Positions 11,913-25,419 of a stretch of DNA of 64,000 nt are shown in pieces. The notes beneath the pieces were generated by a model that was given only the letters and a program-made list of their open reading frames with translations, was not told where the DNA came from and did no database searches. Position 1 is the first letter of the stretch. Each line of letters opens with the position of its first letter. Made by a program: the position numbers and the translations under genes. Source of the DNA: Steromphala cineraria (lineage: Eukaryota > Mollusca > Gastropoda > Trochida > Trochidae); NCBI GenBank assembly GCA_916613615.1, contig OU744726.1, positions 15,813,515-15,877,514 of the forward strand, read 5' to 3'.

Positions 11913-14195
11913 ATGATGAAGACAGCTGTTCTATCAGTTCTCCTTTGTGGCGTCCTTATTGGTAAGTTGAAAGCTATTCTGACATAAACTTTTGTTGAAC
12001 AGAAAATATACCAACCAATACAAGCAGATCACAAAGAGTTATCTTTTATGACAGTTTTAATACATGCCTTTAAAAAATAAATCGACGATAATATATCCAA
12101 TCTGAAATTAAGTATCATATTGTTCATGTCTTATGAAACCTTGCGTAAGCTTTTTTGACACTTATTTATATTAGCTAACTAACAATAATCTATAAACAGT
12201 TTATCAGACATATCGTTATCAATCAATACTGTAACATCGATTTTGTGCAATGATTCATCCATAAGTTCCTGTTCATGAGTAGAAATAGTAATTAATATGA
12301 AATGTAATGTTAGATAGGCCTACCCGCAATGCAATCATCCTATGTAGAATATGATTTTGGTTTATTATGCTATTACTCTGAAGCTTCTTTTTCTGAATAT
12401 ATCAACTGATTTGCAGAGATATCAAGTACTTTTTAAGATATATCTTTATTAGAGCAGTGAGTTGGATATACTTCATTTTTCAACGACCAAATCCAGGATA
12501 CAAGAAACGTAAACATTCAAGTACTAAACAAACTTGGGATATGCAATAGTAACGTTAATCTCATTCCCTACAACTTCTATGATCTTATCTATAAAATAAA
12601 CATTTCCCTCGTCATGTGCTGATAATCTTAGAAGATGCCCGTCGGTAATGATTTGTAATTTGTAACGTAAATAATTTAGCCTGGTGATCGAGCTGTCAAC
12701 CCGTTGCCATTCATGATTTAATCAACCGATGTATATCAAATTCAACACTTACAAACAATTCAATAACAGACACAACTCAATGAATAAAAATTGTTATAAC
12801 AATCGAATGCATGTGTTTAATTACCATACCTTCGCCTAATCATATCGTTATTATGTGATGGTTTGATACGTAAACTGAACTCCACCTCGAATAACGTTTA
12901 ATAAATCTCTCCCTCGTTAAAGCTCCCTGGAACATGTATATCAATATTATCATAGAAAGATGAAACTTGTACATCGGCCGTTCGTATATAGCCTATTAGT
13001 CAAGAACTTTTTAGTAAAAGTTTTTACCAATTGTCTGAATATCTGTGGAGAACAGTCAGCAGTCATTGGATTTAACTAAATATTTTCCAATTTGTCATTT
13101 TGTTGAACAGGACTGTCACAGGTAGCGGGTGAGACTACTACCACTACAACAGTGTCCACAGCTGCAACATCGGACACTACAGGTAGTACAGCTGAAGCTG
13201 TGACTAGCACAACAGGTGGAGGCACAGAAACAACAACTCAGGTACCCTTACCGTAATTTCTATCAATTCGACGTCTCTGATTCAGAGGGTAAAATTTCAA
13301 TTCACTTCCAACATTTTAACCATGTGCCAATTGTTAATTTTCCCGTTTCATTAAATTAACTACATACAAAACAATGACATGGATGTCAACTAATTACGGT
13401 AGTGTACATGTAGATATCCTCCCTCTTGACTCAAGGTATAACATTGCAGAGTGAAGCTCAAGTATGTTTGCATGTCCAAGCCGTGGTCAGATGAATGCAA
13501 TTTGTCTTTTCCATTTAATCAATGCAATCCCCCCCCCCCCCCCATATATGATATCCTCAGTCTTTAAAGTTAACACACGTTTGTACCTTGCCTGACATAT
13601 TCATACATGAACCGGGAATCGCCCCATCGGAGTGACATTGAGATATGTTAACACTTCTTGGAATGAGTTCTTAGTTCTACGAGTGCGGATTATCCCTATC
13701 CACTTTCTGAGCTAACTCATGTCTTAGAATCATACTCAAACCTCTGTCGAACAGTTCTTTGGTTTAAGACACAAACACCTAGCTGCAACATTTGCACCAC
13801 AAACTATCTGTTTATTCTAAACAATTGACAGTGTATGGAGAACTTGCTTGTTGTTACCTGGGCGCATGCCATGATCATTCGCCAAATTACGTATCGTCTT
13901 CTTTCAAAAATACTCAAAGACTCAAATTCTTGTTTTCCGGAACCATACCGGAAAGATATTAGATTTTAAAATGGCTAATTTTGAAACAGCATCACTGATC
14001 GCAAAGCTAACTTGATAGCATTCAAATCAGGCTTCAGATCAATCAGGTCTGTTTTATATCATGACATTTGAGCTTTTTTAGTCTTGCAGAATTTATGATA
14101 TTTTGTTTCCATTACAGGGTGCCGCCAGTGTTGGTTTGTCCCTCGGGTTCTATTTGATGACCTTTGTTTCCTGCATGTTCGCTCTGAGGAACTAG
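11913..14195 (+). CDS. Small Thr-rich mucin-like anchored protein 1 (85 aa)
   Basis: Three coding exons: 11913-11961, 13111-13241 and 14118-14195, 258 nt in all, with GT-AG introns in consistent phase (1, then 0). Residues 1 to about 21 form a signal peptide (MMKTAVLSVLLCGVLIG, cleavage probably near VAG). The middle is Thr/Ser-rich (ETTTTTTVSTAATSDTTGST), suited to dense O-glycosylation. The last 25 residues begin GAASVGLSLGF and run hydrophobic almost to the end, as in a GPI-attachment signal or a single membrane anchor. The product is probably a small surface or secreted glycoprotein of unknown function. The paralogue at 21359-23672 shares exon layout, phases, the ETTTQ|GAAS junction and parts of the 3'UTR. 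The start is the first ATG after the 5'UTR acceptor; a second Met follows directly. Confidence 0.87.
13531..13545. repeat. Poly-C tract
   Basis: Homopolymer C run in intron 2 of mucin-like gene 1. Confidence 0.8.
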
Positions 14196-14642
14196 ATTCC
14201 ATGCAGCCTCTCCTTGGATCTACTGGACAAATGTTGCAACTCAACATACTCCTATTTATTATCATAATTTACCTATAAAGTCTTTCATATCAATTAACTG
14301 TGATTTTATTTGATATATACCAACGAAGCCAGTGCTACTTTTGATGCCACCATAATTTGTCTATGTTTTCGTTTTTAGGCCTTTGAAATGTTTTGGTTTC
14401 ACTTCATATACATGTTTTTAAACGAAACGTTGAGTTGTCAAGAGATCATTGGTACATAATTTTATCTTTGAATTGAACGTTTGGTTATGATAACGTTTGT
14501 GAAGTTATTGCTTTAGCGAGTACATGAACTACTTGAATGTCATCCAAAAGGTACTTACAGTATATGGTATTGTCCATTTAGAACAAAGTTAAGAGACAAC
14601 AAAAGATAGTTAACGGTAATGACTTGGTTTTGTTTTCTTACC

Positions 14643-14705
14643 AATAAATTTTATAAACATAATATTAATATATTTGAGACATTGTTTCTTTATACTTTGT
14701 AATAA
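14643..14705 (+). terminator. Polyadenylation signals of mucin-like gene 1
   Basis: AATAAA motifs lie at about 14643 and 14699, some 450-500 bases after the stop. The preceding AATGACTTG block (near 14622) recurs in the 3'UTR of mucin-like gene 2 near 24511. Confidence 0.55.
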
Positions 14706-16987
14706 ACTGTTGACTTTTTACCTTGTGGTTTTAATTCAAGATAAAATGTGTCCGACAAATCGGTATATCTTACCATGAGGTAAGCTCAAGACAGATTTTT
14801 ATTGAGTATGGAATATTTGGAAAGCTTTTTACTTATAAATTATTATCATTTACGAAACATATTCTTGTCACTCTTCTTCGCTATCCGTACAGGTCACGTT
14901 GTTATCCTCAGGCTGGTATTTTATCAGAGAAATACTCAACTAAGTCGCCAGTAGTCTGAATACACTAATCCAACTGCTACGTCAATTGAACATGCAAACC
15001 TGTTAAGTAGATCATGTGAGCGTTTACATTTGTAATGTCAGACTGGCATATCGGATATCTGATAATAGGATGGATATATCAAAACATTAACTTTATGCAT
15101 CACGTTTTAATCTAATTGGTTATGTGGTTGATAATAAGAATCAGGGCTGTTGATTTGAGCCTTGCTGGTGACATTTTCCAGGGATAATAAAGGATAAGGT
15201 TTAGGAATATTTCGCACTAAGCAACCCAGTATGATCAATGGCTGACCGTCTGAGTTGGCTGTTTGACGTTCTACGGTTAGCTTACAAAGTACACACACCA
15301 GATTTCGCATATATGAATAAAATATAATGAATGTATCTAAATAACGAATGATTTGCACTTCGGAAATCTATCAAAGAATTTATTGCAAAATATGTTCGTA
15401 TTCAGGTTAAAAAGATGATATTTTGAGAGGTAACGTAAGTAAATAATGTCAAGATTAAAGATTACATGTTATGCACTTTCATACATTTGATACCTCACAT
15501 TTATTTTTTCTCTATTCCTTGGTTCTGATATATTAGCTGCACAGTCTACTTGTCGTTATTTGAAATATGTGTCAGGTTTCATAATGCGACAATATCTTCG
15601 TATTTAAGTAACAAAGTTGACTTTTAAAAAGCGTAAGTAAATGATGCCAAGTTGCGTTTAAACTGTATGAACTGTTTGCATAGTATGCACTTAGATAGTT
15701 TCGACATTTATTTTTCTCCATTTCTTGGTATGGATATTTAAGGTGCACAGTCTATTTGTCGTTATTCGACGTTTATTTCATAACGGACTTAAATCGTATT
15801 GATTTACAAGTTAATGGAGATTGAACGTTCCATGCTGATGGCAACATGTACCACAATAGTGTAAATGAGATGTGATTTCTGTTCTTGTTATAGATTTAAG
15901 TCTTTACATAATGTAAGAAGATTCCAATCGATGTCTTTTATATGCTTCCAATATACCAGAACTAGAAATTGTTATGTAAAGAATGTTATCACAGTGACGC
16001 GTACATTGATGCGAAAATATATTTGAGTTAGGAAGAAACTACTGATAACCTCCATTACTAAATCAATGTTTTTTCCTTAAAGAAATATTCAATATAATTG
16101 ATGGTTACAACTCATCATTTCTACACACACATAAAACAGAATGAATTACATCCTGTAGCTATTCACAAGCAGGCACTAGATATGAATTCTTGATATCAAA
16201 TACGTTTCACACAACGAATTTTATTCGAGATTTTAGCAGGCATGAACAGGACGCTAGAACCGCAACAAGGCTTATGAAACGAGGTCTGATTTTGCATAAT
16301 CATACATCAATATTTACTTTTTGCGACGGTGATCCTTGCTTTGACATACTGCTATGGTTTAGAAGATAATGCAAATAAACATACAGCAGAAAAGTGGGTA
16401 TTTCGTGTTAGATTATTGATCATGGGCACATCGTCTTTTATTTCTCGCAAATTTGATGATGCCAATTAAAAGACAACAACAATTCAGAACAAACAAGCAT
16501 GGAAAGCTGTTGTGTAGAGACTCCTTTAATATTAGAGATAAAACAGTTTTAGACTGGACGGTATGTTTGGCCTCAGCATAATGACATGTGATGCTTATAT
16601 GTGTATATCATACAGTCTTATGGTATTCATGGCTCTTTTTTTAAATTTCTAACTTATATCTTACCATTCTTTCCACGTTTCATCACTCAAACAACACGTT
16701 CTCCTGTCAATTATTAGTATTTTTCCATATTTGTGTTGGCCATGAAATTAGCAGATGAGTGTAGTCCACAGACAACAAAATTTTATATTCGAAACTGACA
16801 TTAATCTTATAAGAAATATTTCAATAATAAATAGTTAATGAACGCGTCCTACCTCCTACACACATTGAATAGGAAAATTATTGTAGGTTTTGAATTGGTA
16901 ACAGTTTGCTTGAATCGAGATTAACTATGATAAAAACATCATAACAAAACGAATTCCCGTTCGGGTGAGAAAACAATTTGTGTTGAT
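14706..16987. other. Intergenic with a local duplication
   Basis: No gene recognised. About 15415-15605 and 15620-15795 are diverged direct copies of one another; shared landmarks are GTAAGTAAATRATG, TTGGT.TGGATAT and GCACAGTCTA.TTGTCGTTATT. Confidence 0.5.
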
Positions 16988-16991
16988 TTAA

Positions 16992-17335
16992 GTGGCATTA
17001 TCGCGTTTTTTTTATAATTTCATATGTTTTTCACTGATAATTGTTAATGCTTAATGTATCATTTTGACAGTATCAACAATCTCATTTCACAAGCCAATCA
17101 CCCATAGTCAGAGGACAAAGTATGAAGATTCACCTAAAATCCATTGGCGACCATTTGTGTGAACACCTTAAAGTCATTTCGGGTAAAATAAAGGAATCGC
17201 ATGGCTAAACTCTACAATAAATATTTGAATTATTACTGCTTCATTTAGTTTAAATACATTTTCGTTCAATTGGAACCATTAATTTTCCTTTTCCTGGCAT
17301 TACCTTATACGTGTTACTGTCCCCTTTAATGCAAA
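16992..17335 (+). mobile_element. TTAA-type MITE, copy B (diverged)
   Basis: Same family as 11314-11648, with TTAA at 16988-16991 and 17336-17339. The left end is mutated (GTGGCATTATCGCG), and the interior block GAAGATTCACCTAAAATCCA is preserved. Confidence 0.75.
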
Positions 17336-17339
17336 TTGT

Positions 17340-20300
17340 TTGTGAATCACGAGGCATACAATTGTACAAATGATTAAATTATAAGAACTTAAAGTTTTCA
17401 CACGTTAGGTAAAAGGCTTCTTTACACTAAAATGAATGGTATATTGTATGTATTGATGGTATCGTCTCAATTTACCAGCTTCGATCTCTGAGTAATTGGT
17501 TTAACAAATTATAGGTGTACAAGGAAAACGATGCGGATATCACTTCATTTATCAAACAATGCTTGGTGTGGGGTGGATGTCAGTGACAAATCTTGTGTAA
17601 ATATAAGGAAATCACGTTTCGTTTGCTGAGTGTCGAATATCGCACCTAATATACTTAAATCTGGTCTTTCAACATGGGATCGGTCTTCTTCGAATCGTGA
17701 CATTAATACGAAAACATTTCTCACCGAATTTGGTTGTTAGGTGCAGGATATCATCTGTATATATTTGTGGTGGTGATAACTTACATCAAAAATTACTTTG
17801 TGGTGGCTAAATATTTATATTGACGTTGTTATGTGCATGGCTACATTCTGATTAGGTTTTTTGTACGTCTATCTATGGAAACATAATAATTATGAAAACA
17901 TTTAATCTGAAAAAATCAATTCAACCTTCATATTTAATTCTGATCAAAAACTAAAAGAAAAAACTAATAGTTAAAGAGTATAGGTATACATACATCAAAC
18001 AACGAAAATATATATCCTACTTCCCTTTAAAACCTTTATGACTATACAATATCAAGACAATTTGTATTATAAATTGAATTCTATTTTCCTATGATTATGC
18101 ATGTGAACATTTACCACAGACATGTGGATGTAAACACCAATGGCATGTAAATTCAATGGCATCGATGACAGCAGTCTAGACTGTACGTGTACCAACCCTA
18201 AAAGGGATGCTAATCATGTCATATTCTTCAGTCGTTGACATTCAACTGCTTTTGCAGGATTCCAATGTTACCTTGCTGATTCTAGATTTCCAATCCATTG
18301 ATCATTAAAAAGTTTATTTGACAATGTGACACCACCAAACCTTTGTTCTCTCTTTTGACTGTACTGTCTATTCTAGAACAAGACCCAGGACAAGACAAGC
18401 ACTTGTAGCAGGAATAATGATGCTCCTCTTGGAGCCGAAACGCCTAATATCACGAAATAGGGCACTAGAAATAAAATATTAATAAATTGTAAAACATGGG
18501 TGTATGTAATAAACAAATACAACATATTGCTTATATTAATAACATGAGAGCAGAAAGTATATTTACAATTGCACATGTATGTATATTTACATAGTGTAAC
18601 TTTACTCATGAATGTAAATTGGTGCATGAGAAAAGGGCCTTTCACGTTGATTAACTGTTGTTAAACTCACTAGTATCATTATTTGAGATCACATCATTTC
18701 ATTCCAATCTTGCCCAAATCTAGGAAATCATTTTGGCTACCAGTGCTCACTGTCCTATGAATGACAACTGAAAATTTATTGAGCAACTGCATGTCCCATA
18801 GTCGGCAATATTGAAATGGATGTCTTTACTGTAAATTGCTGTATATACATGTATGATGCATAAATAGCTGCAGTTTTAATAACCATTGGATTATCGAATG
18901 TAAATACTGAATTTGTAGCTTAGATAATATCTTAACTCAAAACAATAAAAAGTATTTATCATAAAGAATGTTTGTACAATCGACAAAATAAACTAAGCCC
19001 TTAAGTACTATTTTCTTTGAACCTCTTTGATTAACTTCAAAATTGCTTATTTCGTATTGTCCGTTTGTGTATACCTGATTAGGTTAAGCAAACAGTAGTC
19101 GTACACATGCATTATATTTTATATTATCAGACTGCAAATATCATTAAATATCCTTTAGCAACACTACTCATAAAAAGGGTAATAACGAGTTGTACTTAGT
19201 GGTATGATGACTTTTTGTTTGAAGCACTGTATTTACTGTTTACGGCAGTGTCATGATATAGCCATTGACAGATAATTTGAGACAACTTGAATTTCAGATA
19301 CAGAAGAAGGTAAATGGCATAGAATGGTATATAAGTCAGAATTAATGCAACCTCTAACGAAAGCATGATAAAACGTTTAATGGTCTAAAATTAAAATTCA
19401 GGGCCAGATACTTTTAACTTGCTTTCATAATTTTGGCCATATTTGAAATAAATAGGGGGACATTATATGTTTTCAATTAATTCAAACAGTGGCGAAGAAC
19501 AAGAATAAGAATTTATTTGTCATAACAATAAATACAAAATGAATGTGTTTGATGTTTTCATATCTACGACATACGTTATATATATCTATGGACATGCAAT
19601 TTTGATATTGTGTAGCCCGATGAAATATACAATTTGTGTCATAAATGTCATATCAATATTATTTTCGGTTCATGTAAATATGGATATTGACGTTGAAAGA
19701 TTGATACAGCTGTTTTGTGTAATACTTCATATATTGAATTTAGTACCCGTCATATAAAGTTGATATAATTACTGATAACAGGCATATTTAATATAATTCT
19801 TGATATATTTAATTAAGAACCTGTCATTAAAGTTGATATAAACTCTGATAACAAACATATTTAACATGATTCTTTGAGGGAGATCTTTCATTTCAACTTC
19901 TAATAGATAATTGACAAAAGCAAATAAAAAAAACTATTAAATCGTTTTGATAGAAAAAGGTTGAGATTCGATTTCACTTTCTAAGGTTAACTTACACCAA
20001 GTTTGCAATGTAGTTAAACCTGTCCTTCCCTAATCGGATTGTTTGAAACTACACCAGAGATACCTCTTTGTGTATTTTGCAGATTATGACAATCGGTCAT
20101 ATGGGTGTGGATTTCATTTTTGTCATGTTTACTTTATTTAAATTTATGTTTATATTCACAGCAATTGGCAATTTCAGGTAATGTTATATTTTCATTATTA
20201 CATGTTTGTCGCATTATTGATGTCTGCATACGTTGACCCTTGTCAACATACCCTTGTATGTGCATAAAACCATGTGTCAGTCATAAACTGGTCTCCTTGG

Positions 20301-20632
20301 TGATGAAGTCGGATGGTACACGTTTCTTATGCACTTAACCTCCTAACACGGTTGCTAAGAAAAGGAATCAACAAAAGAGAAAACAGTTATAAACAAACTA
20401 ATCGGACGAGTACATTTTGCATTTTTAAGAGGGGATGTAAGTTTTAGCTTAATATTTAATAGAATACATTTGAATATATTTGTCATCAATTCATAGTATT
20501 ACTTATTAAACACCGTTATTTTTGACAGATGGAACATGGATGGTTGATACAGTACTCTAGATATAAAGATGGTATTCGATTTCTCTAATCAGACATCCCT
20601 TATCCCCTAAAATGGGCGTGTCCTGTTTTCAA
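17340..20632. other. Intergenic, no gene recognised
   Basis: AT-rich. 18420-18500 and 19500-19540 look like tails of old retroelements (AATAAAATATTAATAAA; AAGAATTTATTTGTCATAAC). A roughly 72-bp direct duplication spans about 19738-19875 (shared AAAGTTGATATAA...CTGATAACA...CATATTTAA). Confidence 0.4.
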
Positions 20633-20687
20633 TATAAAATACAAGATTTTGTTAGCAACAAAAGCAAAAGGAACAGTTTTCTAGAAG
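20633..20687 (+). promoter_or_regulatory. TATA box and 5'UTR exon of mucin-like gene 2
   Basis: TATAAAAT at about 20634 precedes an untranslated exon ending CTAGAAG at 20687, then donor GTAAGT. The acceptor TTTCAG ends at 21342, 16 bases before the ATG. The arrangement parallels mucin-like gene 1. Confidence 0.6.
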
Positions 20688-21358
20688 GTAAGTGCAATTT
20701 CAAAATCAAAATCTTCCTGTCTTCAATATACAGATAGTCTCTGTAGTTTATTACCTAACAATAAATTTTTCGTTCACTTGTTGTTAGAGGTAAGACTCTG
20801 ATATTTAGTAAAACTTATTACAATACTGTACTATCGGCATATATCATAAACAAAAGGTTCAGAAGTTACTGTTCTATGTTCATATTTAATGTTTTATAAC
20901 ATATAACACTATAAATTAACAGTTGTCATTTGTCTGCTGTATATCCTCATAAAAATTGGGTAAATATAGACCCATTCATGCTAATTGTCCGATTTTCCAT
21001 CATTATGACTAAAAACTTTCAAATGTCATTTACTGAAGGAATGAGCATTGTAATTGTATTCATCATCAATCAGTGCTTCCAGAACGTATACATTTGTCAC
21101 CAAGCTGTAATTATTTGTACAAACTGTAATCTTCAAAACTCACTCATATGTCATAAGACGTTGCACTCATAATAGCCATTGGTTCGTTCGACTCATTTTT
21201 ATCATGTTTAGGATATTCTAATCAGGAAAAGTGTAGAAAATGCCCTGTTCAAAAACGTTTTTTTCAACCTTGTGCGTTGTTTCTCTGTATATAAAATAAT
21301 GCGTTAACGGAATAAACGGTAAGATGTTCCTTGACATTTCAGATCTAACAAGACAAAC

Positions 21359-23672
21359 ATGAAGTTTTCAGTTATTGCAGTTCTTGTTCTGGTTGGATGT
21401 GTGGGTGAGTAGAAAATTGCTGCATTCATTGGTTCATTAAGTTTGTCAATGCATTCGGTTTGGTTTAAAATAGATATTAACATAGAATATAAATGTGAAA
21501 CACTCAAGGATTTAAAAATCTGAATTCATTGACAAATAGAATATTGTGATAAATCAAGTTAACTCGTTATTGAAAGTTTCTACGCTTTTGTTTTTTCGTT
21601 GAAACATTGAACATAAATGTTTCAAAGATCTACTGAAAAACTTAAGTGGTTGTAGCTTATACCGTCATATTTAAACTTCAATAGTCCTTTGCCTCACCTC
21701 TAGCATATGGAACATCGGAACTCAAACTTTCAGATCATATCGGTTTGGATGGTTGGAAATCGAAAAAACATCAAATGCTCTTTCTGATTTAAAACAAACC
21801 CTTGTCTTATAATAACATGTCATTATGACATCGTACGGGTGTATAATTGTTTGATCACACTGTCTTCAATAGTACCAATTCCAGCAGTGTATATCTTAGA
21901 TTGGATCAGGGCATGATGTTCTTGCTACATATTATCATACCACTTTCGGTTCGTGGTCTGTCCGTACCATCATTGATGCCTGAGGTTAAGTGGTCTCCCA
22001 TGACAAGTTTGGTGCTCCCCTGTACTTCAGTTTTTCTCATGTTGAGTGAGTGAGTTATTGTTTTACGTCGCTTGGACAATATTTCAGCCATTAGCGGCGT
22101 GTTCTCATGTTGAACCTGCCATCTGAATGTAACTTGACACTATTGGCAAAAGCGATTTCGAATCTGTGGATAAAATGATTTTTTAATAATACAAGTGACT
22201 TGATCTGAACTTCATCTGCTTCCACCTTTAGTAGGGCTTTACTACCTGAAATGTTTGAGGCCATTCCCAATTGTTACTACCTTTACATTAGGATGGACGT
22301 TTGCTGGAACTACTGACGCCACAGCCACTGATTCAACTGCAGCTGATACCGGGGCAACTGCAGCTGCTGGTACAGGGTCTACTGCAGCTGCTGATACCGG
22401 GGCAACTGGAGCTCCTGGTAACGGGACAACTGCAGCTGCTGGTACTGGTTCTACTGCAGCAGCTGGTACTGGTTCTACTGAAGCTGCGGGAACAGGGCCC
22501 ACTGCTGCGAATACTGATGCTTCTGGAGCAACAAGTACAGGGGAAACTGAAACGACAACACAGGTTTGTGGTTTCTTCGATTATATGTTGTAAATAGCGT
22601 CCATAAAACCAATATTATGTACAAACATATAATGGATTTATTTGCAAATTTTCTATTAAAAGGAACATGTTCATCTTACTGATTATGTTTCATCTATTTT
22701 TCATAATTGACATTGTACCAAGGATGATCATGAAAAATCTGAAAAATCATGTGCAAAGGCCGTGTAAGATACTGTATTATTACCCACATGGTACTTCATA
22801 AAGGGGTTTCATGACAATATGTTATGACACATATGTGTCATAACACCTTCGAGTGAGTTGATCAAACTTCCAGTTTATCTCATGAATCTCACCTACTGCA
22901 TTGAATAAATCGGACGACAGAGAAATACAATAAGACATCTAACTGATATCTGAAGGCTCATATATTATTATAAAAGGGTTCTTATTCAGCACAATTTGCA
23001 CACCGAATTTGATGAATTTGATCCGTGTCGCTCCAAAATGACCAAGAATGGCATTGCTTGTTATATATAGGATATAAAGACACCTGAATATTCTTTAGAC
23101 AACATTAAATCAAAACGATGCCTGTTTCAACAATGATAATCATCTTAAACTTACTTTTAAGGCGGTCGCCATGTCATGCCGTTGATCAAAGAAAGATAAC
23201 TCTGACCTGTTCTCGCGCTAAGGCATTTTATTTTCACGCACGCTTCGTTCTAAAGTGCTTATTACTTACATTTCACCACACACTATGAATTAACGTAGGG
23301 TAGATATTTGGAAATGTGAATATTTAACGTCGTAATATCAAGTTTATATATGTCCCTCGTGAAATGAGTTTGTTTTGTCACTCGCCAAGGCTCGTGACAA
23401 AACAACATTATTTCACTTGGGACATAAACTTGATATGAAAGGGGAAGCTCGTTAGATATCCTATAAATACAACACTAGTGTAAAATCGCTGCTAGTATGA
23501 AGTCATGAAAGTGGGTAGTCGTGATGTCAAAATCTTAGCACTGCTTGACACTTGACAAGAATACTGAGACACCAATCTTCTATTGCAGGGTGCGGCCAGT
23601 ATCTCCCTGTCTGTGGGACTCAGCTTCTTCATGTTCCTCATCTGTGGACTCATCCTCGGGAACCGGATGTAG
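21359..23672 (+). CDS. Small Thr/Ala/Gly-rich mucin-like anchored protein 2 (133 aa)
   Basis: Three coding exons: 21359-21404, 22292-22563 and 23589-23672, 402 nt in all, phases 1 then 0 as in the paralogue. The signal peptide is MKFSVIAVLVLVGCVG. Exon 2 encodes a low-complexity region built from imperfect 8-residue repeats of the type TAAAGTGS (about residues 29-90), rich in O-glycosylation sites and without Cys. It ends in GETETTTQ. Exon 3 encodes GAASISLSVGL followed by a hydrophobic stretch and a GNRM end, which fits a GPI signal or a membrane anchor. The larger size than paralogue 1 comes from expansion of the repeats. This is inferred to be a surface mucin-like glycoprotein; no enzymatic domain is seen. 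The minus-strand open frame across exon 2 is a shadow of the Ala/Gly-rich repeats. Confidence 0.87.
22043..22100 (+). repeat. Gastropod-type GAGTGAGTGAG repeat (diverged)
   Basis: TGAGTGAGTGAGTTATTG, then TTTTACGTCGC and CAATATTTCAGC, resembles a short dispersed repeat that I recall as abundant in abalone and related gastropods. It lies in intron 1 of mucin-like gene 2. The taxonomic reading is from memory. Confidence 0.5.
23335..23436. repeat. Foldback element, about 45-bp arms
   Basis: ATATCAAGTTTATATATGTC...TTTTGTCAC pairs with GTGACAAAAC...GACATAAACTTGATAT around a short loop. It lies in intron 2 of mucin-like gene 2. Confidence 0.75.
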
Positions 23673-24567
23673 AAACTATCTGGTCAAGATACCTCATTGC
23701 TGTCCTTACAAATTACTTCTGACTTTATCTGATTTGTCGTCTTTCGACCAGCCTTGATAGGGTATTTCCTTTGAAAACGGTCAACAACTTAATTTGACAG
23801 TCTTTTCCTAACCTAGGGTTTTCCTCTTGATTGTCGTGTAGTGATATATTCTTAGTAAGGAGGCGTACCAATGGGCACCCTCAATGCTTTTGATATTGTG
23901 GACCTTTTTTACTGTTTGGCGATATCAAGTTCAAATAGAACTTTAATTAATAGCAAATGTTAAACAGTTTTGCTATTAGACCACGTCAAGTTCAGATATT
24001 AATCAGTGCAAAATGTTGCAATATATACTGCTTTTATTACCCCAAAGGTCAAACGGAAGCTACTAAAGTTAAATATTTCAACATAACCCTAGTCTTTGGA
24101 GTTAGTTGGTTTGTGTTCGGTTGATTGGCCAGAAAGATGGACAATTGAAGTCAAGAATAAAGACGGGTTAAATCCCGAAAAGACGTGATACATAATTGTT
24201 TGAATGTGTAAAGATTTGACAACTTTGGTGAACACGTCATCCTGTCGTATTTTGATGTAAGTGTATTAATACCCACCTCTTCTAATGGTGTTACTTTGAT
24301 ATATTTTGCTGAAATCCTTATCGTCATTTTACTTTGATTTGAAACAAAGATGTTACTCGTTTGTAAACTTTTGAAAACTTTATGTTAGATGGTGTTATTT
24401 GCGATAACAATGATTCTGATATACCATTCTACTTCCATTTATTATGATTGAAGTCAACGAAGCCACTGCAACTCAAGTGTTTGGTGTGTGAGAAACGTTG
24501 TGGGTATGGGCAATGACTTGACTTTTTGTTATATCTTGATAAATTATTTTTGAATTTCTATTTTTGT

Positions 24568-24575
24568 AATAAAAC
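24568..24575 (+). terminator. Polyadenylation signal of mucin-like gene 2
   Basis: GTAATAAAAC about 900 bases after the stop. The upstream 3'UTR shares blocks with gene 1 (CAACGAAGCCA, AATGACTTG). Confidence 0.5.
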
Positions 24576-25419
24576 ATTAAACCCCTTCCTTATATTGTTA
24601 TTTATACGATATTAAAATATTAAAGCCAAAAGGTCTCCGGTGGTTTACCTCCCAATGAATCATTAAAAAGGTGTGATTACAGTTAGGAAATGAGCTCAGA
24701 AACAATGTACCAAGATAGTTTCGGGAACAACATCTTATCTCGGACCACGTGTTCTATTGAGGTCAACTCGACTTTCATTAAATAATATTGTCAAACACCA
24801 AACATTTTGGAGTAAATAATGTTAGTGTAATGGTGAAGATTATATTGTACCACAAAGATATTGTGTTACAAAAATATCATAAACTTTTCAAGACATATTT
24901 GTGATGTAAACAACTTGTATAAACATCCGTATCCACTTGGAAACATATTTCAATAAAAAAAAAATTGTTATTTATCCATTAAACAAGAGTCAATGTCAAT
25001 GATATAAAAACTTTAAAACTCTAGTAAAATGCATGGTAGATCTTTGATTTTTGTCAAAGCTTTAGGCTATGGCTTTTATATTTTGCACAGTTGAGAAACA
25101 AAGTTCGATTAATGACATTACAGTCACCTCAAAAAAGGAACACTTGCAAAGCGAATGGTGAATCATTATATTTACACTACGGGCTTGACATTGTGATTTC
25201 ATGTCCTTTGTTTCTTAATGGGAGAATTCTAGCTCAGTGGGCAATGTAAAGAAAATTAGATCGACTGTTCCATATTTGTTGATACAACAGTTTGACTTAC
25301 TATAAGAACCTGTTGATCTAAACTTATTAGTTCTGAGACACTTAAAGAAATCAGCTTTCCTTACGTACACAACAACCTGTGCTCCATTTATTTTAATAGA
25401 AAATAAATCAGATATCTTG
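24576..25419. other. Convergent intergenic / 3'UTR space
   Basis: Lies between the 3' ends of mucin-like gene 2 (+) and the DUF4832 gene (-). It must hold the latter's 3'UTR. No coding exon is seen. Confidence 0.5.

Noticed and set aside
22242..22502. Minus-strand Pro/Val/Ala-rich frame
   Set aside because: Shadow of the Thr/Ala/Gly repeat exon of mucin-like gene 2.
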